Shown piece by piece: positions 50,614 to 63,246 of a stretch of 64,000 nucleotides of DNA (the stretch's first letter is position 1; every line of letters starts with the position of its first letter). Source of the DNA: Corynebacterium deserti GIMN1.010 (GTDB lineage Bacteria > Actinomycetota > Actinomycetes > Mycobacteriales > Mycobacteriaceae). The stretch is taken from assembly GCF_001277995.1 (NCBI RefSeq), contig NZ_CP009220.1, forward strand, positions 2,824,329 through 2,888,328, read 5' to 3'. The translations under genes and the position numbers were made by a program. The notes below the pieces were generated by a model, which made no database searches, was not told the DNA's origin, and saw only the letters and a list, made by a program, of their open reading frames with translations.

Positions 50614-51339
50614 TTATAGCCAACGTGGAGGTTCTGGCACCTCACCAGTTGAGGAGGTGACTCCTTCAGAGCCACGACCAGCGGCATATCGGACAATCCC
50701 TGGAAGGCTGCCGGTAATGACTACCTCGTTCTCGCCTGGGGCGGCGGGGTAGCGGGCACCGGAGGCGGCGTCGACAAGCACTAGGCCTTCGCCGGCTCCT
50801 TTGCTTGCCCATTTAGCAGTGATTTCTGCGGCCAGGGTCTCAAGGATCACCTGTGGAATGTTGCTGAAGGTGGCTACTGCGCCGAGGTCAACGGCGTGGA
50901 TCCACACTTCGCGGCTGCGCATCCAAAGGATTTCACTGGCAGGAACAGTACGCCCCTGAGCAGTGAGAACTTCTGTGTCCCAGGCCTGGTCGGAGCTTTC
51001 GCGCCAATCAACATCCAGGCGTGCCACGGAATGCTCATGCAGGTTGCGAAGTGCATCTGGAATGAGCGTTGCACCGTAAGCAATGTCCTCGTTGCGCGCC
51101 TCGGGGGAGGAGTACATCGGGGTCTTCTCGCCGGTGTTTGCCCAGTGCATCAGGTTGCACAGTGCGATGGCGTTGTAGGCCACGTGGGCGATCAGGTGGC
51201 TGCGAGTCCAGCCCTTGAGGTTGGTCTCTTCGCCAAAGTCAGCGTTGTCCACGAGGGACAGCTGACGGGAGTAGTGAGCAGTACCCAATCTTGCCAGGGT
51301 CAGCCGCTCCTCGAGCGGAAGATCGTGGAAGGTTGTCAT
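50614..51339 (-). CDS. nagL: Mycothiol-dependent maleylpyruvate isomerase
   Basis: A 241-residue member of the DinB-like MDMPI family. The N-terminal four-helix bundle carries the zinc ligands with His in GWTRSHLIAHVAYNA (about 43-57) and Glu/His in the EVWIHAVDLG stretch (about 145-154); an MDMPI_C domain follows. It isomerises maleylpyruvate to fumarylpyruvate using mycothiol, the actinobacterial thiol, where proteobacteria use glutathione. The ATG follows the nagK stop with no gap. Last gene of nagIKL. Confidence 0.93.
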   Translation of the reverse strand: MTTFHDLPLEERLTLARLGTAHYSRQLSLVDNADFGEETNLKGWTRSHLIAHVAYNAIALCNLMHWANTGEKTPMYSSPEARNEDIAYGATLIPDALRNLHEHSVARLDVDWRESSDQAWDTEVLTAQGRTVPASEILWMRSREVWIHAVDLGAVATFSNIPQVILETLAAEITAKWASKGAGEGLVLVDAASGARYPAAPGENEVVITGSLPGIVRYAAGRGSEGVTSSTGEVPEPPRWL

Positions 51340-53312
<1,973 letters not shown>

Positions 53313-53522
53313 TGTTGGAGTCCTCCTTTACGGATGTCGTAGATGATCTAGTTACGAGGCTGATCGAGCAAAAGTTTCGGGGAAGAATTTCGAGCGGGAA
53401 ATCCAGCAGAAAATCCAGCAGGGAACTTCCTACCTCTCCGACAGTCCAGGCTTCTTTTACATCTAGTGTTTAATTATTTGTGACTTCGAACATATGGGTC
53501 GTTGTTTCGTGACTCAAGATAA

Positions 53523-53537
53523 TTCCGCTATGCGGAA
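53523..53537. promoter_or_regulatory. Candidate NagR operator upstream of nagI
   Basis: TTCCGC-TAT-GCGGAA is a perfect 15-bp palindrome 210 bp before nagI. It matches 12 of 15 positions of the element at 54369-54383. Confidence 0.6.
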
Positions 53538-53582
53538 AATGGGATTATCGGGGGTGGCTACAAGGGAAAAGAATCCCCCCAT

Positions 53583-54359
53583 TTACGCCTTTTCGGACAC
53601 TCGATAGTCTGCCAGAGCTCTATTTAAGTCACGCATATGTCGATCCAATGCCTGCACAGCCTTTGGGTACACCTCCCTAAACCGATTTGACGGCACCGCC
53701 ACAGTAATTGCACCTAGAACATCACCAACGTCATTAAACAAAGGCTCCGCCACGGCACTGACATCCTGCTCAAAGAAGCCAAAGTTTGCACCATGTCCTC
53801 GATCCCTGGTTCTGCGGAGGCGTTTTCTCAAATTCTCAAATTCCTCATCACCCAAGCTTGGGTATAAGGCACGAATCTCCCTTGCTGACATTTCTGCAAG
53901 CATCACCAATCCGCCCGAGTTTTGGGTCGCTGGCATCACCTGACCTCGCCTATTACCCACACGGACTGGATTAGAACCCTCAACACTATGAATAAAGTGC
54001 ACGTTATCGCCCTGCAGGATAACCAGATGAGTAGTTTCACCAGTTTCTTTACTCATGGATTCCATGTAATGACTGCACCTGTGCGTTAATTCTGCACCAA
54101 GTCCTGGTTGCAGCGCCGATGTCGCTAATGCCGACCCCGGAAGGTAAGAGCGAGACTCACTTCTCACTGCGAAACCCCGGTAGACCAGCATCGACATGGA
54201 GCGATGGATCGTGGATGGACTCACGCCAAGCTCCTGCGCAGCACCTGAAATAGTCAAGCTTCCTGCATCACGGAGCAGCAAAATCAACTGCAAGGCAACG
54301 TCAACGGAACTCAAGAAATCTTTCGGGGGTAGTCCTTGGGTGTGGGCAACTTTATCCAT
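53583..54359 (-). CDS. nagR: IclR-type regulator of the gentisate cluster
   Basis: ATG 54359 follows GAAAGAG (258 residues; an ATG at 54374 is also in frame). It has the N-terminal winged helix (SVDVALQLILLLRDAGSLTISGAAQELGVSPSTIHRSMSMLVYRGF, about 22-67) and the C-terminal IclR effector domain (about 85-250, with ENLRKRLRRTRDRGHGANFGFFEQDVSAVAEPLFN). In C. glutamicum the regulator at this position activates the gentisate genes. It is divergent from genK; the intergenic region carries an operator-like palindrome. Confidence 0.92.
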   Translation of the reverse strand: MDKVAHTQGLPPKDFLSSVDVALQLILLLRDAGSLTISGAAQELGVSPSTIHRSMSMLVYRGFAVRSESRSYLPGSALATSALQPGLGAELTHRCSHYMESMSKETGETTHLVILQGDNVHFIHSVEGSNPVRVGNRRGQVMPATQNSGGLVMLAEMSAREIRALYPSLGDEEFENLRKRLRRTRDRGHGANFGFFEQDVSAVAEPLFNDVGDVLGAITVAVPSNRFREVYPKAVQALDRHMRDLNRALADYRVSEKA

Positions 54360-54368
54360 ACTCACTCT

Positions 54369-54383
54369 TTCCATATAGCGGAA
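54369..54383. promoter_or_regulatory. Candidate NagR operator in the nagR-genK intergenic region
   Basis: TTCCATATAGCGGAA, nearly the same 15-bp palindrome as the one before nagI (53523-53537). It covers the divergent promoters of nagR and genK, consistent with autoregulation plus activation. Confidence 0.6.
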
Positions 54384-54471
54384 TTTCTTTGATTGTAACG
54401 TGGCTCACCTCGAATATGTGTCTATGACATCACACGTAGACGCGTTACCGAAAGAAGGAAGGGAAGGACTG

Positions 54472-55779
54472 ATGACACAGCCGACACAGCCACCGCAAGG
54501 AGCACTAAGTTCCAAAGAAATAGAAAATAAAGGTTTCACCTTGTTGGGTATCAGTGGCCGACGCTTGGCTGCAGTACTCATTGGCTGGTTTTTTGTCGTT
54601 TTTGATGGCTATGACCTCATTGTTTATGGCACCGTCCAGTCTGCGCTAGCTAGAGAGTGGGGTCTAAGCTCCGCAACCTTGGGCACCATCGGATCTACCG
54701 CTTTCTTTGGCATGGCAGTTGGCGCAGTTTTCATTGGCCGACTATCGGACCGTGTCGGCCGAAAAGCAGCAGTAATTGGTTCAGTTCTCATTCTTTCCGT
54801 TTTCACCATGGTGTGCGCTTTTGCACCAAACCCCTGGGTTTTCGGAGCGTTCCGATTCATTGCAGGTCTTGGCTTAGGTGGCCTTGTGCCATCGGTTAAT
54901 GCCATGGTTTCTGATCTGGTGCCACGTAAAACCATGTCAGCCTGGGCAACAGTGATGATGTCTGGTGTGCCAATTGGTGGTTCTATCGCAGCCGTTCTAG
55001 CACTTCCTATTGTTCCCTCCTCAGATGAGTGGGGCTGGCGTTTCATGTTCCTTATCGCATTGGTTCCATTAGTCATTGGTCTTCCGATTGCCATGAAAGT
55101 TATTCCTTCCGATAAGGCCATCAAAGAAGACCATGAAGAGCGTGAAGGTCATGATCAGCCTGCAGGATTCAAGGATCTGCTGGTAGATCGTTACCGCTGG
55201 ATTTCCATCTGGTTCGCATTGGCCACCTTTGTTACCTTGCTGGCATGGTATGGCCTGGGCACATGGTTGCCACGTCTCATGGAAACCGCAGGCTATGAAT
55301 TCGGTCATGCCTTGATGTTCACCTTGGCTCTTAACCTCGGCGCTGTTATTGGTTCTGTAATTACTGCATGGGCAGGCGATAATTTCGGCCCGATCCGTTC
55401 CGGTGTTGTTGCTGCAGGTATCGCTGGTATCGCGCTGCTTCTGCTTCTCACATACCCTCCGGTCACCGTTGTGTACATCATCCTTATTTTGGCTGGCGTT
55501 GGTACTCACGGCACGCAAATTTTGATCATTGCAGCGGTGGCAAACTTCTACCCAAGTAATCTTCGCGGCACTGCTCTTGGTTGGGCTCTGGGCGTTGGAC
55601 GTATCGGTGCAGTGGTGGCACCTCAGCTCGCTGGCCTGCTGCTGGCGTGGAACCTGGGTGTGAACTCAAACTTCATCATGTTTGGTGCTGCAGCGTTGCT
55701 GTCGGCGCTTTCGCTCAGCGTCCTGCGTCGCCTGCAGAAAACTTACAGCATCAAACACGAAGCCGAAGTCCAAGGTTAA
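54472..55779 (+). CDS. genK: Gentisate/aromatic acid:H+ symporter (AAHS family MFS)
   Basis: The start at ATG 54472 follows GAAGGAAGGGAAGGACTG; in-frame ATG 54424 and 54400 are less well supported. In 435 residues the TM1 motif DGYDLIVYG (about 44-52) and GRLSDRVGRKAA (loop 2-3) are the AAHS family signatures (GenK, PcaK, BenK). It takes up gentisate and probably 3-hydroxybenzoate. It is transcribed with nagX, 33 bp downstream. Confidence 0.9.
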   Translation: MTQPTQPPQGALSSKEIENKGFTLLGISGRRLAAVLIGWFFVVFDGYDLIVYGTVQSALAREWGLSSATLGTIGSTAFFGMAVGAVFIGRLSDRVGRKAAVIGSVLILSVFTMVCAFAPNPWVFGAFRFIAGLGLGGLVPSVNAMVSDLVPRKTMSAWATVMMSGVPIGGSIAAVLALPIVPSSDEWGWRFMFLIALVPLVIGLPIAMKVIPSDKAIKEDHEEREGHDQPAGFKDLLVDRYRWISIWFALATFVTLLAWYGLGTWLPRLMETAGYEFGHALMFTLALNLGAVIGSVITAWAGDNFGPIRSGVVAAGIAGIALLLLLTYPPVTVVYIILILAGVGTHGTQILIIAAVANFYPSNLRGTALGWALGVGRIGAVVAPQLAGLLLAWNLGVNSNFIMFGAAALLSALSLSVLRRLQKTYSIKHEAEVQG

Positions 55780-55812
55780 TTCTCTTTATCTCATAGTTAG
55801 GAAAACTCGCCC

Positions 55813-57141
55813 ATGTCTCTTCCAAATTCTGACGAACTTAAAGGCCAGAAAATCATCATTTCCGGCGGTGGAATCGGTGGTGCTGCTGGTGCTTTAGCTC
55901 TTGCATTGCGTGGTGCGGATGTCACTCTTTATGAGCGTGCACCTGAGTTCAAGGAGGTCGGCGCTGGCCTCCAGATCGGACCACACGGCTGGCGAATGCT
56001 GGAGTCCTGGGGTCTGCTCGATCAGATCGTTGCTGCCGGGTACCTTCCAGACGACATGCAGTTCCGCGATGCAATCAACCGAGAAACCATCTTGACCATG
56101 CGTTTCGATGAGGAATTCCAGCAGCATTACGGTGGACGTTACCTGGTGATCCACCGTTCTGATTTGCTCAACATTCTGGTCACCACCGCCATCGAGGCGG
56201 GTGCAAAGCTCCACAACGGAATCCTCGTCACCGCATCCCGCACGGTCGATGGCGGCATCGAGGTGGACATCGAATCCGCCACAAACGAGGGCGAAGATAA
56301 AAAGACTTTACTTGCCGACGCCTTCCTCGCCTTCGACGGCATTCACTCCGTTATGCGCAAGAAGCTTGCCGACGACGCCCCCGTCGCTTCTTCCTACGTT
56401 GCATACCGCGGCACTTCTAAGCTGGCTGAAGATGAGGCTATGAAGGATCTAAAGTCCGTCATCGGCTACATCGGACCTCACGTTCACTTCATCCAGTACC
56501 CACTTCGTGGCGGTGAATTGCTCAACCAAGTTGCGGTCTTCGAGTCCAAGCGTTACTTGGAAGGCCGGGAGAACGGCAACATCCCTGAGGACTGGGGTAA
56601 CCCAGAAGAGCTGGATACGGCTTACTCCCACTGCGATGACTTCATCCAGGATCGCCTGGGCACCTTGTGGCGAAACAACTGGTGGCAGATGTCTGACCGC
56701 GAGCCTCTGGAGAACTGGCGCATTGGTCGCATGTTGGTGCTTGGCGACGCCGCCCACCCACCACTTCAGTACCTCGCCTCAGGCGCAGTCATGGCAATGG
56801 AGGACGCTGAGGCTGTCGCTCAGTTCGCATCTGATGCAGCGCGCGCAGGCAAGCTTGATTGGGAAGAGGTTTTGGCTGAGGTTGAAGCTGAGCGCCGCCC
56901 ACGTTGTACCCGCATCCAGACTGTTGGACGTTTCTGGGGCGAGCTGTGGCACGTCGAAGGCACTGCGCGCCTGATTCGCAATGAAGTTTTCCGCCAGGCT
57001 GACCGCAGCGGTTGGTTTGTTTACACAGACTGGCTGTGGGGCTACGACGCATCCAAGCGCGCCCACATCACCAACCCTGAACTCGGCGAAATGCCACAAG
57101 CACTAAAGGAATGGCGCTACGCCCTCCTCGAGCAGAACTAG
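55813..57141 (+). CDS. nagX: 3-hydroxybenzoate 6-hydroxylase
   Basis: A 442-residue group A flavin monooxygenase. FAD loop [24 protein letters not shown] (about 17-40), DG motif [13 protein letters not shown] (about 176-188) and GD motif [29 protein letters not shown] (about 308-336). It hydroxylates 3-hydroxybenzoate to gentisate with NADH. AGGA precedes the ATG. It lies at the end of genK-nagX. Confidence 0.9.
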   Translation: MSLPNSDELKGQKIIISGGGIGGAAGALALALRGADVTLYERAPEFKEVGAGLQIGPHGWRMLESWGLLDQIVAAGYLPDDMQFRDAINRETILTMRFDEEFQQHYGGRYLVIHRSDLLNILVTTAIEAGAKLHNGILVTASRTVDGGIEVDIESATNEGEDKKTLLADAFLAFDGIHSVMRKKLADDAPVASSYVAYRGTSKLAEDEAMKDLKSVIGYIGPHVHFIQYPLRGGELLNQVAVFESKRYLEGRENGNIPEDWGNPEELDTAYSHCDDFIQDRLGTLWRNNWWQMSDREPLENWRIGRMLVLGDAAHPPLQYLASGAVMAMEDAEAVAQFASDAARAGKLDWEEVLAEVEAERRPRCTRIQTVGRFWGELWHVEGTARLIRNEVFRQADRSGWFVYTDWLWGYDASKRAHITNPELGEMPQALKEWRYALLEQN

Positions 57142-57455
57142 AAGCCTCGCCTGTTGAGGGAAAATTATGTGCTTTTCCCAGGCAGGCGCTTTAATGTCGA
57201 GTTCTTATCAGCGATTTCAGTCAGAAAACCGGGGAAAATCGAGCAAAATTGCCGTTGAGAAATTGAGCTTGAGGCATTGATACCGTGAAATCGCTGTTGA
57301 GAAAAACGGCGAAATATGGGCGTTTAAGGCGTCGAGATTTCCATATAGGTATTGGACTGGCGCGAGCAAGTTTAGTCCCTTAGAAGCGATTCTATGAGGT
57401 CGAACTTTTAGGGGTTTCGGCCGTGAAATGCCCTTTTCGCAGCAAACCAGCCAGA

Positions 57456-57493
57456 CGTGCCAAAATTGGCGAAAAATCCGAAGTTTTGGCACG
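57456..57493. terminator. Hairpin between nagX and the dicarboxylate symporter
   Basis: CGTGCCAAAA (57456-57465) and TTTTGGCACG (57484-57493) form a perfect 10-bp stem. The 500-bp gap 57142-57640 otherwise contains no convincing gene, only AT/GC-mixed sequence with scattered short repeats. Confidence 0.5.
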
Positions 57494-57587
57494 CCTGTCC
57501 GGTTTTCCAAAACTCCACCCCTCAATGCCGTCCGAACTAAGCCCGATCTATCGTTCCGCAGCACCCATGAACCCCCAAAGACGGGAA

Positions 57588-57619
57588 AATCGCACTAGCC
57601 ACATCAAGCTGGTGCGATT
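57588..57619 (-). terminator. Terminator of the dicarboxylate symporter gene
   Basis: AATCGCAC (57588-57595) pairs with GTGCGATT (57612-57619), extended by AGC/GCT. TTTTCCC follows on the minus strand. It lies 22 bp beyond the stop. Confidence 0.75.
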
Positions 57620-57640
57620 AAACCTCAGAAAAAGCGAGTT

Positions 57641-58894
57641 TTACTTGTAGTGCTCCACATCAGATGGGGTGATGTCGAAGGCAACGCGGTCGTCTTCTTC
57701 GATTTCATCTGGGGAAGTGGTGTGCAGCTGGCCCTTTGCAAATTTGTTCACGATGACTGCAATCGCGCCGTCGCCGGTGACGTTTGCTGCGGTGCCGAAG
57801 GAATCGATCGCAATGTAAGCAGCGATCATGAGGGCGACTTGTTCGGTGTTGAATCCGAGCATGGAGGACAACATTCCGGTTGCCGCCATTATGGCTCCGC
57901 CCGGAACGCCTGGTGCAGCGATCATGGTGATGCCCAGCATGAGGAGGAATCCGATGGCGAGGCCAGCGTTTATTTCCATGTCGTATATGAAGACGACCGC
58001 GAAGGCGAAGAGGCCGATTTTCATCATCGATCCAGCTAGGTGGATGGTGGCGCACAATGGGACAACAAAGCCTGCGACATTGACATCAACGTCGTTTTTG
58101 AGGGTTTGCTGGTAGGTAACAGGAATCGTCGCTGCGGAAGAGGAGGTACCCAGTGCAGTGAAGTATGCGGGGAGCATGTTCTTGAACAGCTTCCATGGGT
58201 TTTTCTTGGCTATTGCACCAGCGATGATGAACTGGATTGTAAGGAAGAGCAGGGTACCAATGACAGCGAGGATCAGTACCTTGCCAAATGCGGACATGAT
58301 CTCCAGGAGGCCACCGTTCATACCCATGCCGAGGAAGATGCCGAAAATGAAGAGTGGCAGCAGTGGGATGACAAAGGCGGTGATGGTCTTCATGACCACG
58401 CGCTCGAGTTCGCGGGTTACCTTGAACAGGGTGTCTGATTTAACTACTGCCATGCCCAAGCCGAGGCAGAATGCCAGCAGCAGTGCGGTCATCACTTCAA
58501 ATGGTGGTGGCATTTCGATGTTAAAGTAGGGCTGAAGTGCGCCTGCATCGAGGTCGATTTCTGCAACGCTTTGGTGATCTTTCAGCAGCCATGGGTAGAG
58601 CGCTTGGGATGCGCCGTAGGCGATCAGACCGGAGAAGATGGTGGATGCGTAGGCGATTGCTGCAACGATGCCCAACCATTTGCCAGCGCCTCGGCCCAAA
58701 CCTGCGATGGCAGGGGCGATGAGGGAGAAGATCAGCACTGGGATGAAGAAGCCCAGGAAGTTGCTGAACAGGCCGTTGAAGGTGGTGAAGATCTCAGCGA
58801 GCCACACCGGGAAGAAGAGGCTGCAGATGATTCCGAGGATGATGGCAACGATCACTCGAAACAGCAGCGACGAGCTCATGCTCTTTATGTCCAT
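57641..58894 (-). CDS. Dicarboxylate/amino acid:cation symporter (DAACS family)
   Basis: A 417-residue Na+ or H+ coupled symporter of the GltP/DctA/SstT class with 8 TM and two re-entrant hairpins. Signatures: FTALGTSSSAATIPVTYQQT (HP1 serine-rich loop, about 250-269), VVPLCATIHLAGSMMKIG (TM7 region), and GVPGGAIMAATGML with AAYIAIDSFGTAANVTGDGAIAVIV (HP2/TM8). Substrate may be C4-dicarboxylate or a neutral/acidic amino acid. A placement beside the gentisate cluster, which makes fumarate, is suggestive but not proof. The 290 bp upstream (58895-59185) show no gene. Confidence 0.9.
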   Translation of the reverse strand: MDIKSMSSSLLFRVIVAIILGIICSLFFPVWLAEIFTTFNGLFSNFLGFFIPVLIFSLIAPAIAGLGRGAGKWLGIVAAIAYASTIFSGLIAYGASQALYPWLLKDHQSVAEIDLDAGALQPYFNIEMPPPFEVMTALLLAFCLGLGMAVVKSDTLFKVTRELERVVMKTITAFVIPLLPLFIFGIFLGMGMNGGLLEIMSAFGKVLILAVIGTLLFLTIQFIIAGAIAKKNPWKLFKNMLPAYFTALGTSSSAATIPVTYQQTLKNDVDVNVAGFVVPLCATIHLAGSMMKIGLFAFAVVFIYDMEINAGLAIGFLLMLGITMIAAPGVPGGAIMAATGMLSSMLGFNTEQVALMIAAYIAIDSFGTAANVTGDGAIAVIVNKFAKGQLHTTSPDEIEEDDRVAFDITPSDVEHYK

Positions 58895-59185
58895 GGTTGT
58901 TCCTTATTTCTAATCAGGTGCTGTCAGAGAAACTTAAGACAGCGCGTGATGGAATTTTGTGTGCGGCTTGGAAGTGACGGGTCACAAGAACAGCTCATGT
59001 AGACCTTGCCTGGAGCATTGAAAAACTCCACCAAACAACTGCGACGTGTGTCAGATTACTGCAGGCTTGTGGTCAAACCTAGTTCTTTGAGGGCTGGGCA
59101 TCATACCTTTTGACACCAGGATCGTGCAGTGAAGAATTCAGGATGAATTACTCACTGAAATATTGGTGGGGATAGAGTTGTTGTT

Positions 59186-59701
59186 ATGACGGTGATCGGA
59201 ATTATTCTTGGCAGCCTTTTTGGCGTTCTTGCAGTCCTTCTCATCGTGGTTGGCGCTTTGGGGTGGGCGGCTAAGCTACCCGGCAATCCGGTTGTGGGCA
59301 TTCGTGTCCCTGAGGTGCGTAAGTCCCAGGAGTTGTGGGATATGGCGCACCGTGTTGCTGGCCCGCTGTGGGTGCTGTCAGGAGTTTCCTTTGTTATTGC
59401 ATCGCTAGTTGCGTATGTTGCTTCTGGTTGGATGTGGCTGGTTGTGGCATTAGGTGTTGTGGCTGCCATCGTGTTCATTGGTATGGGTGCGGGTATGGCT
59501 GCACACACCGTTGCGATGGTTGATGCCAAGCGCAGTCGCGAAACCCCTGAGGCGCCTGTTTCCGCTGAAATTGAAGAGGCCGGTGGTGTGACTATTACCT
59601 CGCCGATTATCAACAAGACTCCACTGAATGCCCCCAAGATTGACTTGGATGCAGTGCGTAGAGCTGTGGAAACTACGCAGGAACCCAAAAATGATCAATA
59701 A
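59186..59701 (+). CDS. trpP: SdpI-like membrane protein TrpP
   Basis: A 171-residue protein with about four hydrophobic segments (8-28, 55-80, 85-108 region) and the conserved loop PGNPVVGIRVPEVRKSQELWDMAHRVAGPLWVLSG, which matches the SdpI family of immunity/membrane proteins. The locus upstream of trp is annotated trpP in C. glutamicum and has been linked to tryptophan transport; SdpI homology itself argues for an immunity-like or signalling protein rather than a classic permease. The C-terminal 50 residues are soluble and polar. Confidence 0.78.
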   Translation: MTVIGIILGSLFGVLAVLLIVVGALGWAAKLPGNPVVGIRVPEVRKSQELWDMAHRVAGPLWVLSGVSFVIASLVAYVASGWMWLVVALGVVAAIVFIGMGAGMAAHTVAMVDAKRSRETPEAPVSAEIEEAGGVTITSPIINKTPLNAPKIDLDAVRRAVETTQEPKNDQ

Positions 59702-59732
59702 TTGAGACAAAGTTTCCACCATGTGATAGAGT
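59702..59732 (+). promoter_or_regulatory. trp operon promoter
   Basis: TTGAGA (59702-59707) as -35 with GATAGA/TAGAGT (59725-59732) as -10, spacing 17-19. It lies just before the leader peptide GTG at 59741. Confidence 0.6.
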
Positions 59733-59740
59733 CCCATTTT

Positions 59741-59794
59741 GTGAATATCCCTTGTCTCAGTCAAAGCACCCAGTGGTGGTGGCGCGCTAGCTAA
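59741..59794 (+). CDS. trpL: trp leader peptide with three consecutive Trp codons
   Basis: GTG 59741 to TAA 59794, 17 residues reading MNIPCLSQSTQWWWRAS. The three TGG codons at 59774-59782 are the sensor for tryptophanyl-tRNA supply. Ribosome stalling there lets the downstream sequence fold into an antiterminator. Too short for ORF prediction, but diagnostic. Confidence 0.95.
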   Translation: MNIPCLSQSTQWWWRAS

Positions 59795-59838
59795 GCGAGC
59801 CTGACACCTCATGTTGTTTTCACTTTGATGAATTTTTT

Positions 59839-59874
59839 AAGGCTCGTACTTCGTTCGGCGAAGAAGCGGGCCTT
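59839..59874 (+). terminator. trp attenuator terminator
   Basis: AAGGCTCG pairs with CGGGCCTT (59839-59846/59867-59874), with an inner CTTCG/CGAAG stem, followed by TTGTGGTTTTT. Together with trpL it forms a classical transcription attenuator 125 bp before trpE. Confidence 0.9.
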
Positions 59875-59969
59875 TTGTGGTTTTTAAACCACAACCGGCA
59901 AGCCCTGGATCGAATGAAGCTCGCAGCGAGAAATTTCGAGTAATTATTTGATTTCCCAGAAAGGCTTAA

Positions 59970-62191
<2,222 letters not shown>

Positions 62192-62208
62192 CGTAAAGGA
62201 CTTTTTCA

Positions 62209-63246
62209 ATGACTTCTGAAGCAACCTTGAAGGTTCTCAACGCCTACCTCGACAACCCGACTCCTACTTTGGAGCAGGCTATTGAAGTGTTCACCCCACT
62301 GACGGTCGGTGAGTACGACGACGTCCACATCGCAGCTCTTTTGGCCACCATCCGCACCCGTGGTGAAACCTTCGCTGATATTGCTGGTGCTGCCAAGGCG
62401 TTCCTTGCGGCTGGCCGTCCGTTCCCCATTACCGGGGCAGGCCTGCTTGATTCCGCGGGCACCGGTGGCGACGGCGCCAACACCATCAACATCACCACCG
62501 GCGCATCGCTTATCGCTGCGTCTGGGGGAGTGAAGATGGTTAAGTGCGGTAACCGCTCTGTCAGCTCCAAGTCCGGCTCCGCGGACGTTCTCGAAGCGCT
62601 GAACATTCCACTGGGCCTTGATGTGGATCGTGCCGTGAAGTGGTTTGAAGCCTCCAACTTCACCTTCCTGTTTGCTCCCGCCTACAATCCTGCGATTGCT
62701 CACGTGCAGCCAGTACGCCAGGCGCTGAAGTTCCCCACCATCTTCAACACCCTTGGCCCATTGCTGTCCCCAGCACGCCCAGAGCGCCAAATCATGGGTG
62801 TTGCTAAGCCAACGTCCGGCCAGCTCATCGCTGAGGTGTTCCGTGAGCTCGGCCGCAAGCGCGCCATGGTTGTTCACGGTGCCGGCACCGATGAAATAGC
62901 AGTTCACGGCACCACTCTTATTTGGGAGCTCAAGGAAGACGGTTCCATTGAGCACTACACCATCGAGCCTGAGGATCTGGGTCTGGGCCGTTATGAGCTC
63001 GCTGATCTCGTCGGCGGCAACGGCGAGGAAAACGCTGCGGCAATGCGCGCCACCTTCGCAGGATCTGGCCCTGATGCCCACCGCGAGGCGCTGGCAGCGT
63101 CTGCTGGCGCGATGTTCTACCTCAATGGCGATGTCGACAGCTTGAAGGAGGGTGCTGAAAAGGCCCTTAGTTTGCTTGCTGACGGCACCACCCAGGCGTG
63201 GTTGGCTAAGCACGAGGAGATCGATTACTCGGAGGACAATAAGTAA
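62209..63246 (+). CDS. trpD: Anthranilate phosphoribosyltransferase
   Basis: A 345-residue protein. PRPP loop SAGTGGDGANTINITTG (about 82-98), GNRSVSSKSGSADVLEALN (about 116-134), HPAxx-type FLFAPAYNPAI and the metal site EEDG-type WELKEDGSIE. It joins anthranilate to PRPP. AAAGGAC precedes the ATG; its stop abuts the trpCF start. Confidence 0.97.
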   Translation: MTSEATLKVLNAYLDNPTPTLEQAIEVFTPLTVGEYDDVHIAALLATIRTRGETFADIAGAAKAFLAAGRPFPITGAGLLDSAGTGGDGANTINITTGASLIAASGGVKMVKCGNRSVSSKSGSADVLEALNIPLGLDVDRAVKWFEASNFTFLFAPAYNPAIAHVQPVRQALKFPTIFNTLGPLLSPARPERQIMGVAKPTSGQLIAEVFRELGRKRAMVVHGAGTDEIAVHGTTLIWELKEDGSIEHYTIEPEDLGLGRYELADLVGGNGEENAAAMRATFAGSGPDAHREALAASAGAMFYLNGDVDSLKEGAEKALSLLADGTTQAWLAKHEEIDYSEDNK

